NCBI RefSeq assembly: GCF_035607555.1
Contig: NZ_JAVHWZ010000001.1
Span: 186,001 to 250,000, forward strand
Length of the DNA stretch: 64,000 nucleotides
Direction of reading: 5' to 3'
Origin: Candidatus Bealeia paramacronuclearis
GTDB lineage: Bacteria; Pseudomonadota; Alphaproteobacteria; UBA9655
Every line of letters begins with the position of its first letter. The first letter of the stretch is position 1. Positions 9,496 to 18,186 of this stretch are shown here, one piece after another. Position numbers and translations under genes: made by a program. The notes under the pieces were generated by a model that had not been told where the DNA came from, made no database searches, and saw only the letters and a program-made list of their open reading frames with translations.

Positions 9496-10092
9496 ATGTT
9501 CGAACTTCCCCCCTTGCCTTATGCTATGGATGCTTTGGCGCCCCATTTGACGCAAGAAACTTTGGAATATCATTATGGCAAACACCATCAGACGTATGTC
9601 ACGAATTTGAATAATCTGATCAAAGATTCGCCTTATGCAAGTTTGACTTTGGAAGAGATCATTCAAGATACCTCTCAAAAACCTGACAAAGTTGGAATTT
9701 TCAATAACGCTGCCCAAATTTGGAACCATACATTTTATTGGAATTCGATGAAGCCCAATGGTGGCGGAAAACCCACCGGCAAGATTTTAGAAAAGATCGA
9801 GTCAGATTTTGGGAATTACGAAGCCTTCCGTGACACCTTCAAGCAAGCAGCCACCACCCAATTTGGAAGCGGTTGGGCCTGGCTTGTGCAGGGTCAAGAT
9901 GGCAAACTCAAGGTCGTAAAAACCGGCAATGCAGACCTTCCTCTCGTTCATGGTGAAAGAGCTATTCTCACTTGTGATGTGTGGGAGCATGCCTATTATA
10001 TTGATTTCAGGAATCGCCGCCCGGATTACGTGGATGTCTTTTTGAATCATCTTGTGAATTGGGACTTTGCAGAAGCGAATTTAGGGAAGTAG
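9496..10092 (+). CDS. sodB: Superoxide dismutase, Fe type
   Basis: 198 residues, closely following the E. coli SodB pattern. Expected metal ligands are His26 (EYHYGKHH), His78 (WNHTFYW), Asp161 and His165 (DVWEHAYYIDF). The Gln in NNAAQIWNH and the GSGWAWLV stretch fit the Fe/Mn family, Fe type more likely. It removes superoxide in the cytosol. An RBS (AAGAGG) precedes the ATG. Downstream, the mobile-element island begins 46 bp after the stop. Confidence 0.95.
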   Translation: MFELPPLPYAMDALAPHLTQETLEYHYGKHHQTYVTNLNNLIKDSPYASLTLEEIIQDTSQKPDKVGIFNNAAQIWNHTFYWNSMKPNGGGKPTGKILEKIESDFGNYEAFRDTFKQAATTQFGSGWAWLVQGQDGKLKVVKTGNADLPLVHGERAILTCDVWEHAYYIDFRNRRPDYVDVFLNHLVNWDFAEANLGK

Positions 10093-10138
10093 CTTTATTA
10101 ATAAAAAGAGTTGGTGGTAAAATGATGACAAGAAAAGA

Positions 10139-11079
10139 GGCTCTTTAAGAATCGTTGTTGCAAACAAATGTTTAAAAGTATATGGAAAACAAGTATTTAA
10201 ACAGAGAATGGTGTTTTTATGATTTCCCAAAATACGAACAAATTGAACATTACAGAAGAGCTGTTGGGCATTTCTGATATTCGGGTAGTTTCATCAGAGA
10301 TGGACAGAAATGGGCATATCATTGTTCGTGTAGAAAGTACTGTTGAAAAGATTCCGTGTCGTTAGTGTGGGAAGTCAACTCGTCCCCATGGGCGCAGCGT
10401 AATCTGTCGCATGAAACACTTGCCAATTTGTGGGAGGCCAACATTCATCGAAATCACACCAAGACGTGGGAAATGCGAAGATTGTGATGGCGGCGCCACA
10501 ACGACACAGCAAGCCAACTGGTATGAGCGCAACAGCGAGTATACAAAAGCTTATGAAAAGCACGCCGTGATTTCCCTCATCCATAGTACGATTGCGGATG
10601 TTGCCATCAAGGAAGATCTGAGCTGCGCTGCCGTACAAGGGATCATTGACCGGCATGTGGTCACAGAGGTGAACTGGGATCAAATTAAGAAGATTGGTCT
10701 ATTGGGGATTGATGAGATCAGCCTGAAAAAGGGATTCCGTGATTTTGTGACGGTACTGACCGCGAAAACAGAGGCAGAGGTCCAGATGTTGGGCGTGCTC
10801 AAAGGTCGTGAAAAAGCAACAGTTACGGCCTTTCTCAAGACAATGCCCAAGAGATTGCGCCGGACAATCTCAGCAGTCTGTACAGACATGTATGAAGGAT
10901 TTATTAATGGGGCACGGGAGGCATTGGGACAAGACATTCCTGTGATTATCGATCGATTTCATGTGGCGCAGCTTTACCGTAAAGGGTTTGTGCAGATTCG
11001 AAAATCTGAACTCAAACGCCTCCAAAAAGAGCTAAGTCGGGAGGAGTATCAGCGATTAAAACCAGCCATTGCTGTGTTA
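10139..11079 (+). mobile_element. ISL3-family element, 5' portion (truncated)
   Basis: It begins with GGCTCTTTAAGAATCGTTG at 10139, the same terminal sequence seen at the outer end of the element at 15246-15854. It runs to the TA at 11078-11079, where an IS630 element is inserted. The ISL3 sequence expected to resume on the other side (GTCGCAAG, as in the second copy) is absent after 12200, so the right part was lost by deletion or rearrangement. Confidence 0.8.
10219..11079 (+). pseudogene. ISL3-family transposase, broken
   Basis: The frame starts at the ATG at 10219. It has an in-frame TAG at 10363-10365 inside the N-terminal zinc finger (the residues around it read C-R-stop-C-G-K). It then continues in the same frame as a helix-turn-helix plus DDE domain (GIDEISLKKG and VCTDMYEGF hold two of the acids). 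It is cut at 11079 by IS630, before the catalytic Glu. The nonsense codon and the loss of the C-terminus make it inactive. Confidence 0.88.
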
Positions 11080-12198
11080 TTACTCCGGCAATAAAACAGG
11101 AGACATGAGGGGATTAATGTGATAAGTAGAAGGTATGAAATTAGGAGATGCACGAAAGTTAACGCAAGACGCCCAAGAAAGCCTTCGTTTGAGGGGGATT
11201 AAGGCAGTTGTTGAAGGCGGGAAGACGCATGCGGAAGTGGGGCATTTATTGGGAGTAGCGCGAGGCACTGTCAGCCGATGGGTTTCGAGCTATCGAAGAA
11301 GGGGCCAGGCGGCGCTATTGAAGAAAAAACGAGGGCGCCGGGCTGAAGACATGGTGCGCTTGAAGCCCCACCAGTGCGCCAGCCTCGTCAAAATGATCAC
11401 CGATCGTTGTCCCGACCAGCTAAAACTGCCCTTTATGCTCTGGACGCGAGAGGCTGTGGGAGAGTTGATCGAACGCACTTTTGGCATCCGACTCTCGATT
11501 CGCTCCGTGGGGAACTATCTGAAACGTTGGGGATTTACGCCCCAAAAGCCGGTGCGTCGGGCTTATGAACGTCGCGAAAAAGAAGTTCAGGCTTGGCTTA
11601 AAGAGGTTTATCCGGCGATTGCCAAGCGGGCGCGCCTTGAAAATGCCGAGATTCATTGGGGAGATGAGGCGGGCTTTCGTTCCGATCATCAGACGGGCAC
11701 AACTTATAGCCCCAAGGGTCAGACGCCTGTGATTTCAGGAACGGGAAAACGATTTCGAATCAATATGATCTCGAGCGTCACGAATCAGGGCACGTTGCGG
11801 TTTATGCTTTTTGAGGAGAATTTTACGCGAGAGGTTTTTCTTAATTTTCTCAAAAGGTTAATCAAGTCTTCCAAGAAAAAAGTGTTTCTCATTGTGGACA
11901 ATCACAAAGTACACCACGCCAAAGTGGTCGGTGAATTTTTGAAGGAAAACAAAGAAAAAATTGAGGTATTTTTTCTGCCCGCTTACAGCCCAGATTTGAA
12001 TCCAGATGAGCTTTTGAATCAAGACGTGAAAAGCAATGCTGTCGGACGCAAACATGCCAAGTCATTGCAGGAACTCAAAACCAACATCACAAAATATCTT
12101 TTTGGCACCCAAAATTGCCCCGAGATCGTTCGCTCCTATTTCCTCAAAAAAGAAGTTACCTACGCCTCCTAACGTCATCTGTTTTATTGCCGGAGTGA
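11080..12198 (+). mobile_element. IS630-family insertion sequence
   Basis: Imperfect ~20-bp inverted ends (ACTCCGGCAATAAAACAG at 11082-11099 and its complement at 12179-12196), flanked by TA at 11078-11079 and 12199-12200. This is the TA target preference of the IS630-Tc1-mariner group. The element is about 1.12 kb with one intact transposase and sits inside the ISL3 transposase gene. Confidence 0.88.
11135..12172 (+). CDS. IS630-family transposase
   Basis: 345 residues. Winged HTH domains occupy the first ~135 residues (EVGHLLGVARGTVSRWV). The DDE domain follows, with probable acids Asp177 (HWGDEAGF), Asp255 (LIVDNHKVHH) and Glu292 (YSPDLNPDELLNQD). The 36-residue gap between the last two is normal for this family. 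No stop or frameshift is visible, so it appears complete and possibly active. Confidence 0.93.
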   Translation: MKLGDARKLTQDAQESLRLRGIKAVVEGGKTHAEVGHLLGVARGTVSRWVSSYRRRGQAALLKKKRGRRAEDMVRLKPHQCASLVKMITDRCPDQLKLPFMLWTREAVGELIERTFGIRLSIRSVGNYLKRWGFTPQKPVRRAYERREKEVQAWLKEVYPAIAKRARLENAEIHWGDEAGFRSDHQTGTTYSPKGQTPVISGTGKRFRINMISSVTNQGTLRFMLFEENFTREVFLNFLKRLIKSSKKKVFLIVDNHKVHHAKVVGEFLKENKEKIEVFFLPAYSPDLNPDELLNQDVKSNAVGRKHAKSLQELKTNITKYLFGTQNCPEIVRSYFLKKEVTYAS

Positions 12199-12249
12199 TA
12201 AGATGAAATTTCACATCTTGAAACTTTTCAAGCATCGTGGGCGATTCCA

Positions 12250-12386
12250 TTTATACGCGCATAAAACCATGGGGCTTGTCCCATGGATGAAGCGCCCCTC
12301 ATATAATTAGTGATATGAGGCAAGCGCAGCTTGAACTTGGCCTTTAGGCCAACGAGATACCACGGGGCTTGCCCCGTGGAGGTTCA
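12250..12386. mobile_element. IS200/IS605-derived relic with four hairpins, no transposase
   Basis: It starts with ATTTATACGCGC then a hairpin (CCATGGG 12267-12273 with CCCATGG 12280-12286). Next are CCTCATAT/ATATGAGG (12297-12304/12313-12320), TTGGCC/GGCCAA (about 12337-12352) and CCACGGGG/CCCCGTGG (12360-12367/12372-12379). The first end matches the end of the IS200-type tnpA relic at 42750-42797 (TATACGCGCG, then a CCACGGGG hairpin and GATG-AGCGC). It therefore looks like both subterminal palindromes of an IS200/IS605 element with the coding part deleted. Confidence 0.6.
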
Positions 12387-12426
12387 CACTCAAAATCGCC
12401 CACTTTTAACGGGACGGCTCCCAAAT

Positions 12427-12501
12427 CTTAGGGCAGCGAATTTTCAAGCAAAACAAACTATTGACGGCCGTTTAATCTGCAACAACGATTCCGAAAGAGC
12501 C
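12427..12501 (+). mobile_element. ISL3-type right-end scar
   Basis: It encodes the last residues of an ISL3 transposase (FKQNKLL..., stop TAA), matching the FKQNQALELA ending of the copy at 15273. A terminus follows (TGCAACAACGATTCCGAAAGAGCC, ending at 12501), which is the ISL3 end in outward orientation with three or so substitutions. It is a diverged remnant, not the missing right half of the 10139 element, since no 8-bp target repeat matches. Confidence 0.6.
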
Positions 12502-12566
12502 AAAACTTTTCATGCAATTCCCCTGCTTGAAAGGCCTCACTCCTTTGCAGTATATTCACTCTCATA

Positions 12567-13649
12567 CACGAGTTACGCAGTTTGCAGGAGAAGAGAGAAG
12601 AGATAAGGTGAGAGGGAATATTTATTAAATGAGAAGAAATGATGTCTCGACACAAATGCACAAAATCACTTTATCGTTCATTTTTACAAGCCAGCAGTGT
12701 GCGCTATTCAGGGTTGGCACTTTCGGAGGTGTCACCGATTCCATTGTCGCATGACAGCGTCAATCGATGGTTGAGTTCTAGTGCATTGCGTCCGAGCGGA
12801 GTGTGGAATCTTACTCAATCTCTTATTAACAAGAAAGAACCTTGTTTTTTAGTATGTGACGATACAATTTTGGATAAAAATCGGAGCGAGAAGATAGAGC
12901 TTGTGCATTATCAGTATTCTGGGAATGCCCATGATGTTATTGCGGGGATAGGTCTTGTCAATTTGGTATGGCATGGCCTGAGGAGTCATGACTCTATTCC
13001 TGTTGATTATCGTATTTATGATAAAGCCAGCGATGGCAAAAGCAAGAATGACCATTTCAGGGAAATGTTAAAGCTGGCTCAAGACAGAGGGATAAATCCG
13101 GATGACGTGGTTGCAGACGCTTGGTACTCGAGCTTGAATAATCTGAAGGCCATTGAATCCATAGGCTGGACATGGGTGATGGGGTTGAAGAAAAACAGGA
13201 AAGTGAATCGTGGAGAAACTCTTGAAAAGCTGGACATTCCAGATGAAGGACTGAAAGTTCACTTACGCGGATATGGATGGATTACTGTTTTCCGGTTTGT
13301 TGCCAAAAACGGTCGCACGGATTATATCGGAACCAATAGGGATAATCCCTCTCGTGATCATATTGAACTGGTCATGAAATCGCGTTGGAAAATCGAAGTT
13401 TATCATCGGGAATTAAAGCAAACATGCGGTCTTGAACGCTGTCAGTCTCGCACGGGACGAGCCCAAAGAAATCATATATTTCTTGCCATTTCGGCTTGGA
13501 TTCAAAGATTTAAAAGACGACTTGCTGGAGGCTTCTCTTTTTATCAGCAGCAGTGGGATGTTATTAAGCATGATATCTCTAGAGAAATAACAAAACTCAT
13601 GTCTTTCGCTTAGATTCCCACCCTTTTGCTGCAAACTGCGTAACTCGTG
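12567..13649 (+). mobile_element. IS701-like/IS4-type insertion sequence, copy 2 of 4
   Basis: 1083 bp with the same perfect 21-bp ends, flanked by TCATA (12562-12566 and 13650-13654). It is inserted in non-coding DNA between the IS scars and the exported glycosyltransferase gene. Its right end is 126 bp from that gene's start. Confidence 0.97.
12639..13613 (+). CDS. DDE transposase of the 1083-bp IS (copy 2)
   Basis: 324 residues, identical to the products of the other three copies. Two adjacent ATG codons (12639 and 12642) follow AGAAG; either could start. Acids Asp74/75, Asp160 and Glu258 are present. Confidence 0.9.
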   Translation: MMSRHKCTKSLYRSFLQASSVRYSGLALSEVSPIPLSHDSVNRWLSSSALRPSGVWNLTQSLINKKEPCFLVCDDTILDKNRSEKIELVHYQYSGNAHDVIAGIGLVNLVWHGLRSHDSIPVDYRIYDKASDGKSKNDHFREMLKLAQDRGINPDDVVADAWYSSLNNLKAIESIGWTWVMGLKKNRKVNRGETLEKLDIPDEGLKVHLRGYGWITVFRFVAKNGRTDYIGTNRDNPSRDHIELVMKSRWKIEVYHRELKQTCGLERCQSRTGRAQRNHIFLAISAWIQRFKRRLAGGFSFYQQQWDVIKHDISREITKLMSFA

Positions 13650-13775
13650 TCATATTCTCGAGGCCTCTTGAGTCTCATTTGATATGAACCCGTACAGTGC
13701 AAAATTAGCGATGGACGGACTTTGCTTGAGATTATATAAAGAAAAATTAAAAATTATTTATTTGCGAGAAAGTTT

Positions 13776-15071
13776 ATGTTCATAAAATTCTTTATCTTTT
13801 TATTTATGGCGCAGCTCAGTTGGTCGTCATTATTTGCTAAAAATGTAATTTTTGTTGTAACCAGCGAAACTGTTGGAGGCAAAGGAGTTTTTGAGCTTTA
13901 TGATCAGATGAAAAAAGATGGTCATGATGTTACTCTTGTCGCTATTCCATCCTTTTACGATGGAGAACTTTTAGCTGAAATTGATAAGGATTTTATAGAA
14001 AAATTTGATTCTAAAGATGTTATTTTTCCGTGCGGAGAGCGCCCACCCTATAAACACTGCGCGGATGTAAGCCATTATCGATCAAATATTGATGTTATCT
14101 TTGTTCAAAATCCTTACGATAGCTATAAAAACTCAATTCTTGAGCCAAATTATTTAACATCGACACTGAAACCCAAGGCCCAATACTTAATGTATACAAT
14201 TTATGGGCCTCATATATTTCATCAAGATACAATAAATGATGTTAATCTGAAAAATTTAGTAGATCATGTTTATGTTGATTCGGAAAGTACGAAGGATATT
14301 TACATAAAACGTTATAAGTTCCCCCCAAATAGAGTCCATGTTTCAGGTTATCAGACATATAAGAATGTTCGAGATCGAATGTCCGAATCTCAAGATCAAT
14401 CAGGAACTGATAAAAAAGAAACTATACTATGGCTTCCTCGTTGGTATTTATCTTATGCAAATAAAAGTCTTTTTGAAGGGGGCTCAACTTTCTTATCTTA
14501 TCACTATTTTTTCTATAATTATGCGAAAGAGCATCCCGAAATAAATTTTATCATAAGGCCACATATTTTGCTTTTTTCATTTCCAGTACAACAAAAGTTT
14601 TTGTCTCAAGAAGATTTTGATGCAATCTTTGAGAGATTGGCAAGCCTTAAAAATGTAACGATCTCGAGACATGATAATATTCCACTAATTAATGATATTT
14701 TGAAATCAGACATAGTTATAAGTGATGGTACTTCTGCTTTGGCTGAGGTTGTTGTTGCAGATAAACCCATCATTTACCTTAGTAATGGGTGGAACAACGA
14801 ATTCAATAGCAATCAATTATCTCGAGAATTCAAGAATTATATATATTTTGCGTATAGTCCTCCAGAAATTTTTTCATTCATTGAGGAAATTAGAATGAAT
14901 CAGTACAAGCCGTTTTCTGAGAGAAATTGGAATGAGAGCATGCGCTCGCGTCTTGGATATCTGAAGCGAATTCTATTAGGTCAAACTGTAAGCCGAGAAG
15001 AGTTTAAAAAAATGTTGGACCCTGTGGAAAATCCTGCAAAGTTCATTTCCACCCATGTCAACGGGTTGTAA
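13776..15071 (+). CDS. Exported GT-B/CDP-glycerol glycerophosphotransferase-like protein
   Basis: 431 residues with a clear Sec signal peptide (hydrophobic 3-20, likely cleavage after Ala21 in SLFA-KN). The body resembles the GT-B fold of TagF-type CDP-glycerol glycerophosphotransferases. The C-terminal donor-site segment (about 315-333) is DIVISDGTSALAEVVVADKP, as in that family, preceded by NFIIRPH. Known relatives are cytosolic or membrane-bound, so a cleavable leader is unusual. The gene is more AT-rich than its neighbours, with short AT-rich flanks and mobile DNA on both sides, suggesting acquisition. Substrate and target are unknown. A similar leader-plus-GT-B design occurs at 43656. 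Confidence 0.7.
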   Translation: MFIKFFIFLFMAQLSWSSLFAKNVIFVVTSETVGGKGVFELYDQMKKDGHDVTLVAIPSFYDGELLAEIDKDFIEKFDSKDVIFPCGERPPYKHCADVSHYRSNIDVIFVQNPYDSYKNSILEPNYLTSTLKPKAQYLMYTIYGPHIFHQDTINDVNLKNLVDHVYVDSESTKDIYIKRYKFPPNRVHVSGYQTYKNVRDRMSESQDQSGTDKKETILWLPRWYLSYANKSLFEGGSTFLSYHYFFYNYAKEHPEINFIIRPHILLFSFPVQQKFLSQEDFDAIFERLASLKNVTISRHDNIPLINDILKSDIVISDGTSALAEVVVADKPIIYLSNGWNNEFNSNQLSREFKNYIYFAYSPPEIFSFIEEIRMNQYKPFSERNWNESMRSRLGYLKRILLGQTVSREEFKKMLDPVENPAKFISTHVNGL

Positions 15072-15199
15072 TGACTCATTTGGGTGGTTTTCTAATCGTT
15101 GGCTTAGGCGGTGCATTGGGGGGGCTATGGTGGGCTCTGTCGCAAATTTTTGGTTCTCCTGGAATCGGCTTTGTTTTTGAGCTCAGGGGAATTGCATGA
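15071..15199 (+). CDS. Small hydrophobic ORF, possible membrane-protein remnant
   Basis: 42 codons, its ATG overlapping the preceding TAA by one base. The product has a Gly-rich hydrophobic helix (GGFLIVGLGGALGGLWWAL), faintly like the first helix of CrcB-type channels but lacking the rest. A run of seven Gs could hide a frameshift. It may be the truncated start of a gene cut off by the ISL3 derivative that follows. Confidence 0.3.
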   Translation: MTHLGGFLIVGLGGALGGLWWALSQIFGSPGIGFVFELRGIA

Positions 15200-15245
15200 A
15201 ACTCAAATGCACTGGGCTCCTCAAGATTTTAATTTGAAAACAAAG

Positions 15246-15854
15246 GGTCTCACCAAGAATCGTTGTTGCAAATTAAGCGAGCTCTAAGGCTTGGTTTTGC
15301 TTGAAAAAGTGGTATCCCGAGATGTCGAGGAAGGCTCTTTGAAAGAGGTGATTTAGGTTCCAAATGCCATAACAGCGACGCTTTAAAACTTTCAATTTGT
15401 TATTAATGCCCTCTACAAAACCACTGCTGTAGCGGTTTTTAAAATATCCCACAATCTCAGTCTGGTATTTCTTGAGTGTCTTGATAAATGTATTGAAACA
15501 GGTGAGTTCAGAAGCCTCAACAGCTTGGATCCATTGTGTAATCTGTTCGTGAGCCTCCTTCACACTTAAGTGGCTGTTATAGATTTTTGTAAACTCACAC
15601 GTGAAGCGATGTGCGGCTTTCAGTGCTGGGGAATGTTTGAAAAGACGTTTTAAGAGCTTTTTTTCATCGGCAGACGGGAATGGATTCTTGCGACATAACA
15701 CAGCAATGGCTGGTTTTAATCGCTGATACTCCTCCCGACTTAGCTCTTTTTGGAGGCGTTTGAGTTCAGATTTTCGAATCTGCACAAACCCTTTACGGAC
15801 TTGTTTTCCATATACTTTTAAACATTTGTTTGCAACAACGATTCTTAAAGAGCC
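15246..15854 (-). mobile_element. Internally deleted ISL3 derivative (non-autonomous)
   Basis: About 609 bp with both ISL3 ends: AAGAATCGTTGTTGCAAA at 15255-15272 and its exact complement at 15829-15846, extending imperfectly outward to GGTCTC and GAGCC. Compared with the copy at 10139, a 782-bp internal block (10195-10976 of that copy) is missing, joining the leader directly to the codons for [12 protein letters not shown]. Flanks AAACAAAG and GTACAAAG agree at 6 of 8 bases, a possible decayed 8-bp target duplication. It sits 104 bp upstream of upp. Confidence 0.78.
15273..15804 (-). pseudogene. ISL3 transposase C-terminal fragment
   Basis: It encodes the last ~177 residues of the ISL3 transposase from [14 protein letters not shown] to FKQNQALELA, including SGFVEGINNKLKVLKRR, which carries the catalytic Glu missing from the first copy. 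The N-terminal zinc finger, HTH and first two acids are deleted. An open frame continues upstream beyond the element only by chance. Confidence 0.85.
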
Positions 15855-15958
15855 GTACAAAGACTCCCACGGGAAATGTTTTTTTGAAACAAACAAGAAA
15901 TTATTCCTTGCCGTTGGGAGCTCTCCTCGATAAAAGAGAACAAATAAGGAAAGCGCCA

Positions 15959-16603
15959 ATGATTCATAATTTTCCCAACCTTCGCATTATAAAGCACCCG
16001 CTCATTCAGCACAAGCTGACCCAAATGCGAAAAAAGGAAACGAACAAGAAAGACTTTCGAACGCTTTTACGAGAAATTTCTTTACTCATGGGATATGAAA
16101 TCACACGCGACATGCCCATCCGTGAAATTGAAATTGAAACGCCGCTCATGTCCATGAAAGCCCCCACAATTGCAGGCGAGATGGTCGCCATTGTGCCTAT
16201 TTTGCGCGCAGGACTTGGCATGGCCGATGGGCTCTTGGAATTAATGCCAACTGCTTATGAAGGGCATATAGGGCTTTACCGCGACCCTGAGACAAAAAAA
16301 CCTGTTGAATATTTGGTCAAGCTTCCGTTTGTTGATGATCGTATGTTTATTTTGGTGGATCCAATGTTAGCCACCGGAAATTCGGCCGTTTATGCCATAG
16401 ATATTTTGGTGCGGCATGGAGTTGCTCTTGAGAAGATTAAATTCTTGGCACTGGTTGCGGCCCCTGAAGGGATTGAAACCTTCAATAAAAGCTATCCCAC
16501 TATTCCAATTTATGCGGCCGCCTTGGATGATTGCTTGAACGCAAAAGCTTATATTGAGCCAGGTCTTGGGGATGCCGGGGATCGTCTTTTTGGGACATAT
16601 TGA
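15959..16603 (+). CDS. upp: Uracil phosphoribosyltransferase
   Basis: 214 residues. It converts uracil plus PRPP to UMP (pyrimidine salvage). The PRPP-binding loop is [15 protein letters not shown], and the uracil-binding C-terminus is [13 protein letters not shown], both typical. An in-frame opening extends back into the ISL3 derivative, but the ATG at 15959 has AAGGA at 15946-15950 and matches the family N-terminus. The IS derivative ends 104 bp upstream, so native promoter sequence may be displaced. The 3' end overlaps the convergent cobT by 55 bp. Salvage fits an intracellular lifestyle, as does cdd at 28744. Confidence 0.95.
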   Translation: MIHNFPNLRIIKHPLIQHKLTQMRKKETNKKDFRTLLREISLLMGYEITRDMPIREIEIETPLMSMKAPTIAGEMVAIVPILRAGLGMADGLLELMPTAYEGHIGLYRDPETKKPVEYLVKLPFVDDRMFILVDPMLATGNSAVYAIDILVRHGVALEKIKFLALVAAPEGIETFNKSYPTIPIYAAALDDCLNAKAYIEPGLGDAGDRLFGTY

Positions 16604-18186
16604 CCCGACAAAAGATCCAAAACTTTTTGAAAAAGGGTTTCTCCCAACTCTTCGGCGGAATTAATGACGGTAGATTTTGTGTAAAATTTATTAACCTCAT
16701 GCCCAATGCCAATGGCAAAAAGTTCAACCTTATTTTGAGTCTCAATCGTTTTTGTGACTGACCTTAAATGAATATCCAAAAAATCCATGCCATTTGTGGA
16801 AAGCGTCGAGTCATCCACAGGCGCTCCATCGGAAATTACAATCAGAACTTTGCGTTTTTCCGGTCGCGTTAAAAGTCGCTCATAAGCCCAAATGAGAGCT
16901 TCTCCATCAATATTTTCTTTAAGCAAACTTTCTTTCAGCATGAAGGACAAGTTGCGGTGGGTTTTCCGCCAGGAAAGGCGTGAAGGTTTATAGACAATAT
17001 GAAGAAGATCATTCAGCCGCCCCGGATTCTCTGGCTTTCCTTTTTCAACCCACTCATGACGGGAATGACCACCCTTCCACTCTTGAGTTGTGAATCCTAA
17101 AACTTCAAAGGGGATAAAGCATTTATCCAAAAGCATTCCCAATCGATACGCGGCCAAACTCGCAAGCAAAATGGGGCGCCCCCGCATAGAGCCAGAATTG
17201 TCAATCAAAAGCGTGATAGTAGTATCTAATCTGGGTCTGATTTCTTCTTCAAAATAAACCAGTGGTCGCAAAGGAGATGTTAATAATCGGGCCAATCGGG
17301 GGGTGTTTAAAATTCCTTCTTCTTGATCGAGATAACGAATAATTTCCGTGCGGCTTTCTAAAATATGTTTCAGTTTAACAGTCGCATCATGAAAGCTTTT
17401 GTGGCTAGGATCTTGAGCATGAAGGGCATCTGAGAGCGTTTGCCAAAGTTTTTGAGATTCCTCTCCCGAAGCCAAGTCTTGGGCATGGAGAACCTTATCA
17501 AAAGCATTAATGAAAACTTGATAGTGGCGCGCATAATAAGCATGTACGTGATGCGTTGAGGAAATGGAAGATTTTGAAGATTCCGCCGCATTTTTTTCTT
17601 GGACCTCTCTTCCTTCGCTTGAGGTGGCCTTTTGAGAAAAGGAGGCGTCGTCTTCAATTCCAGACGATTCGGCTTCTGAATCTTGGAGCACAAATTCATC
17701 TTCTGATATTTCCAAGTCTTTGTTTTTTCCAGCTGTTGATTCTGATTTTGTCTCAACTTCTGGAAAACGCATCCGGAGAATTTTGAGCGCTTCTTCCGCA
17801 AACTCTTTTTGGTTTTCCAAATGGTTTTGAAGGAGGAAAAAGTCCGACTCTTTTTTGGAGTTCAAAAGCGCTTCTCGAATTTCTGTTCGTAAATCTTGTT
17901 CTAAAAGAGAGGGTCTAAAATCTTTTAAATTATGAAAAGCTCCCAGATAACGTTTAGCCCCCAAAGACAGGCACCGCTCCTCCTCACAAATTGTCAAATA
18001 GGGGTAAAGAGCACTCTTGAGGTAAGACCTGTCCAAAGAGTCATCGTGATATCCGTGCCAGAATCCCTCAAAATCTGCCTGTCCCCGAGATACCAAAGAT
18101 TCTGACGTCTCATCAAAACCAGGGTCTTGAGAAAGCGCACGTGCGGTTGCCTGAAGTTGATCTGATGAGGGTGGTTTTAATTCCAT
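16549..18186 (-). CDS. cobT: CobT-like VWA-domain protein
   Basis: 545 residues. An acidic, Glu/Ser-rich middle region (about 150-210) precedes a C-terminal von Willebrand A domain with a MIDAS motif (Asp329-x-Ser331-x-Ser333 in LLIDNSGSM). It pairs with the CobS AAA ATPase (10-bp overlap). In cobalt-dependent bacteria these partner with CobN in aerobic cobaltochelatase. No cobN or other B12 gene is in this window, and the pair is often kept in alphaproteobacteria that lack B12 synthesis. A MoxR-VWA chaperone-like role is therefore equally likely. The last residues run through the end of upp. Confidence 0.85.
   Translation of the reverse strand: MELKPPSSDQLQATARALSQDPGFDETSESLVSRGQADFEGFWHGYHDDSLDRSYLKSALYPYLTICEEERCLSLGAKRYLGAFHNLKDFRPSLLEQDLRTEIREALLNSKKESDFFLLQNHLENQKEFAEEALKILRMRFPEVETKSESTAGKNKDLEISEDEFVLQDSEAESSGIEDDASFSQKATSSEGREVQEKNAAESSKSSISSTHHVHAYYARHYQVFINAFDKVLHAQDLASGEESQKLWQTLSDALHAQDPSHKSFHDATVKLKHILESRTEIIRYLDQEEGILNTPRLARLLTSPLRPLVYFEEEIRPRLDTTITLLIDNSGSMRGRPILLASLAAYRLGMLLDKCFIPFEVLGFTTQEWKGGHSRHEWVEKGKPENPGRLNDLLHIVYKPSRLSWRKTHRNLSFMLKESLLKENIDGEALIWAYERLLTRPEKRKVLIVISDGAPVDDSTLSTNGMDFLDIHLRSVTKTIETQNKVELFAIGIGHEVNKFYTKSTVINSAEELGETLFQKVLDLLSGQYVPKRRSPASPRPGSI

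Noticed and set aside
12360-12379. Rho-independent terminator at the CCACGGGG hairpin
   Set aside because: No T-run follows; the hairpin matches the end palindrome of an IS200/IS605 element.
12250-12386. Omega-RNA of a TnpB system
   Set aside because: No tnpB-like coding sequence is nearby and both IS ends are present, so a deleted element is the simpler reading; kept only as a possibility to test.
15071-15199. Complete CrcB fluoride channel
   Set aside because: Only one hydrophobic helix is present in 42 codons; similarity is faint and the rest of the gene is missing.
15830-15958. N-terminal extension of upp into the ISL3 end
   Set aside because: The extension encodes no family sequence, whereas the ATG at 15959 has an RBS and the normal upp N-terminus.
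16549-18186. Cobaltochelatase as the certain role of cobS/cobT
   Set aside because: No cobN or B12 genes are visible; family membership is clear but the reaction is not.
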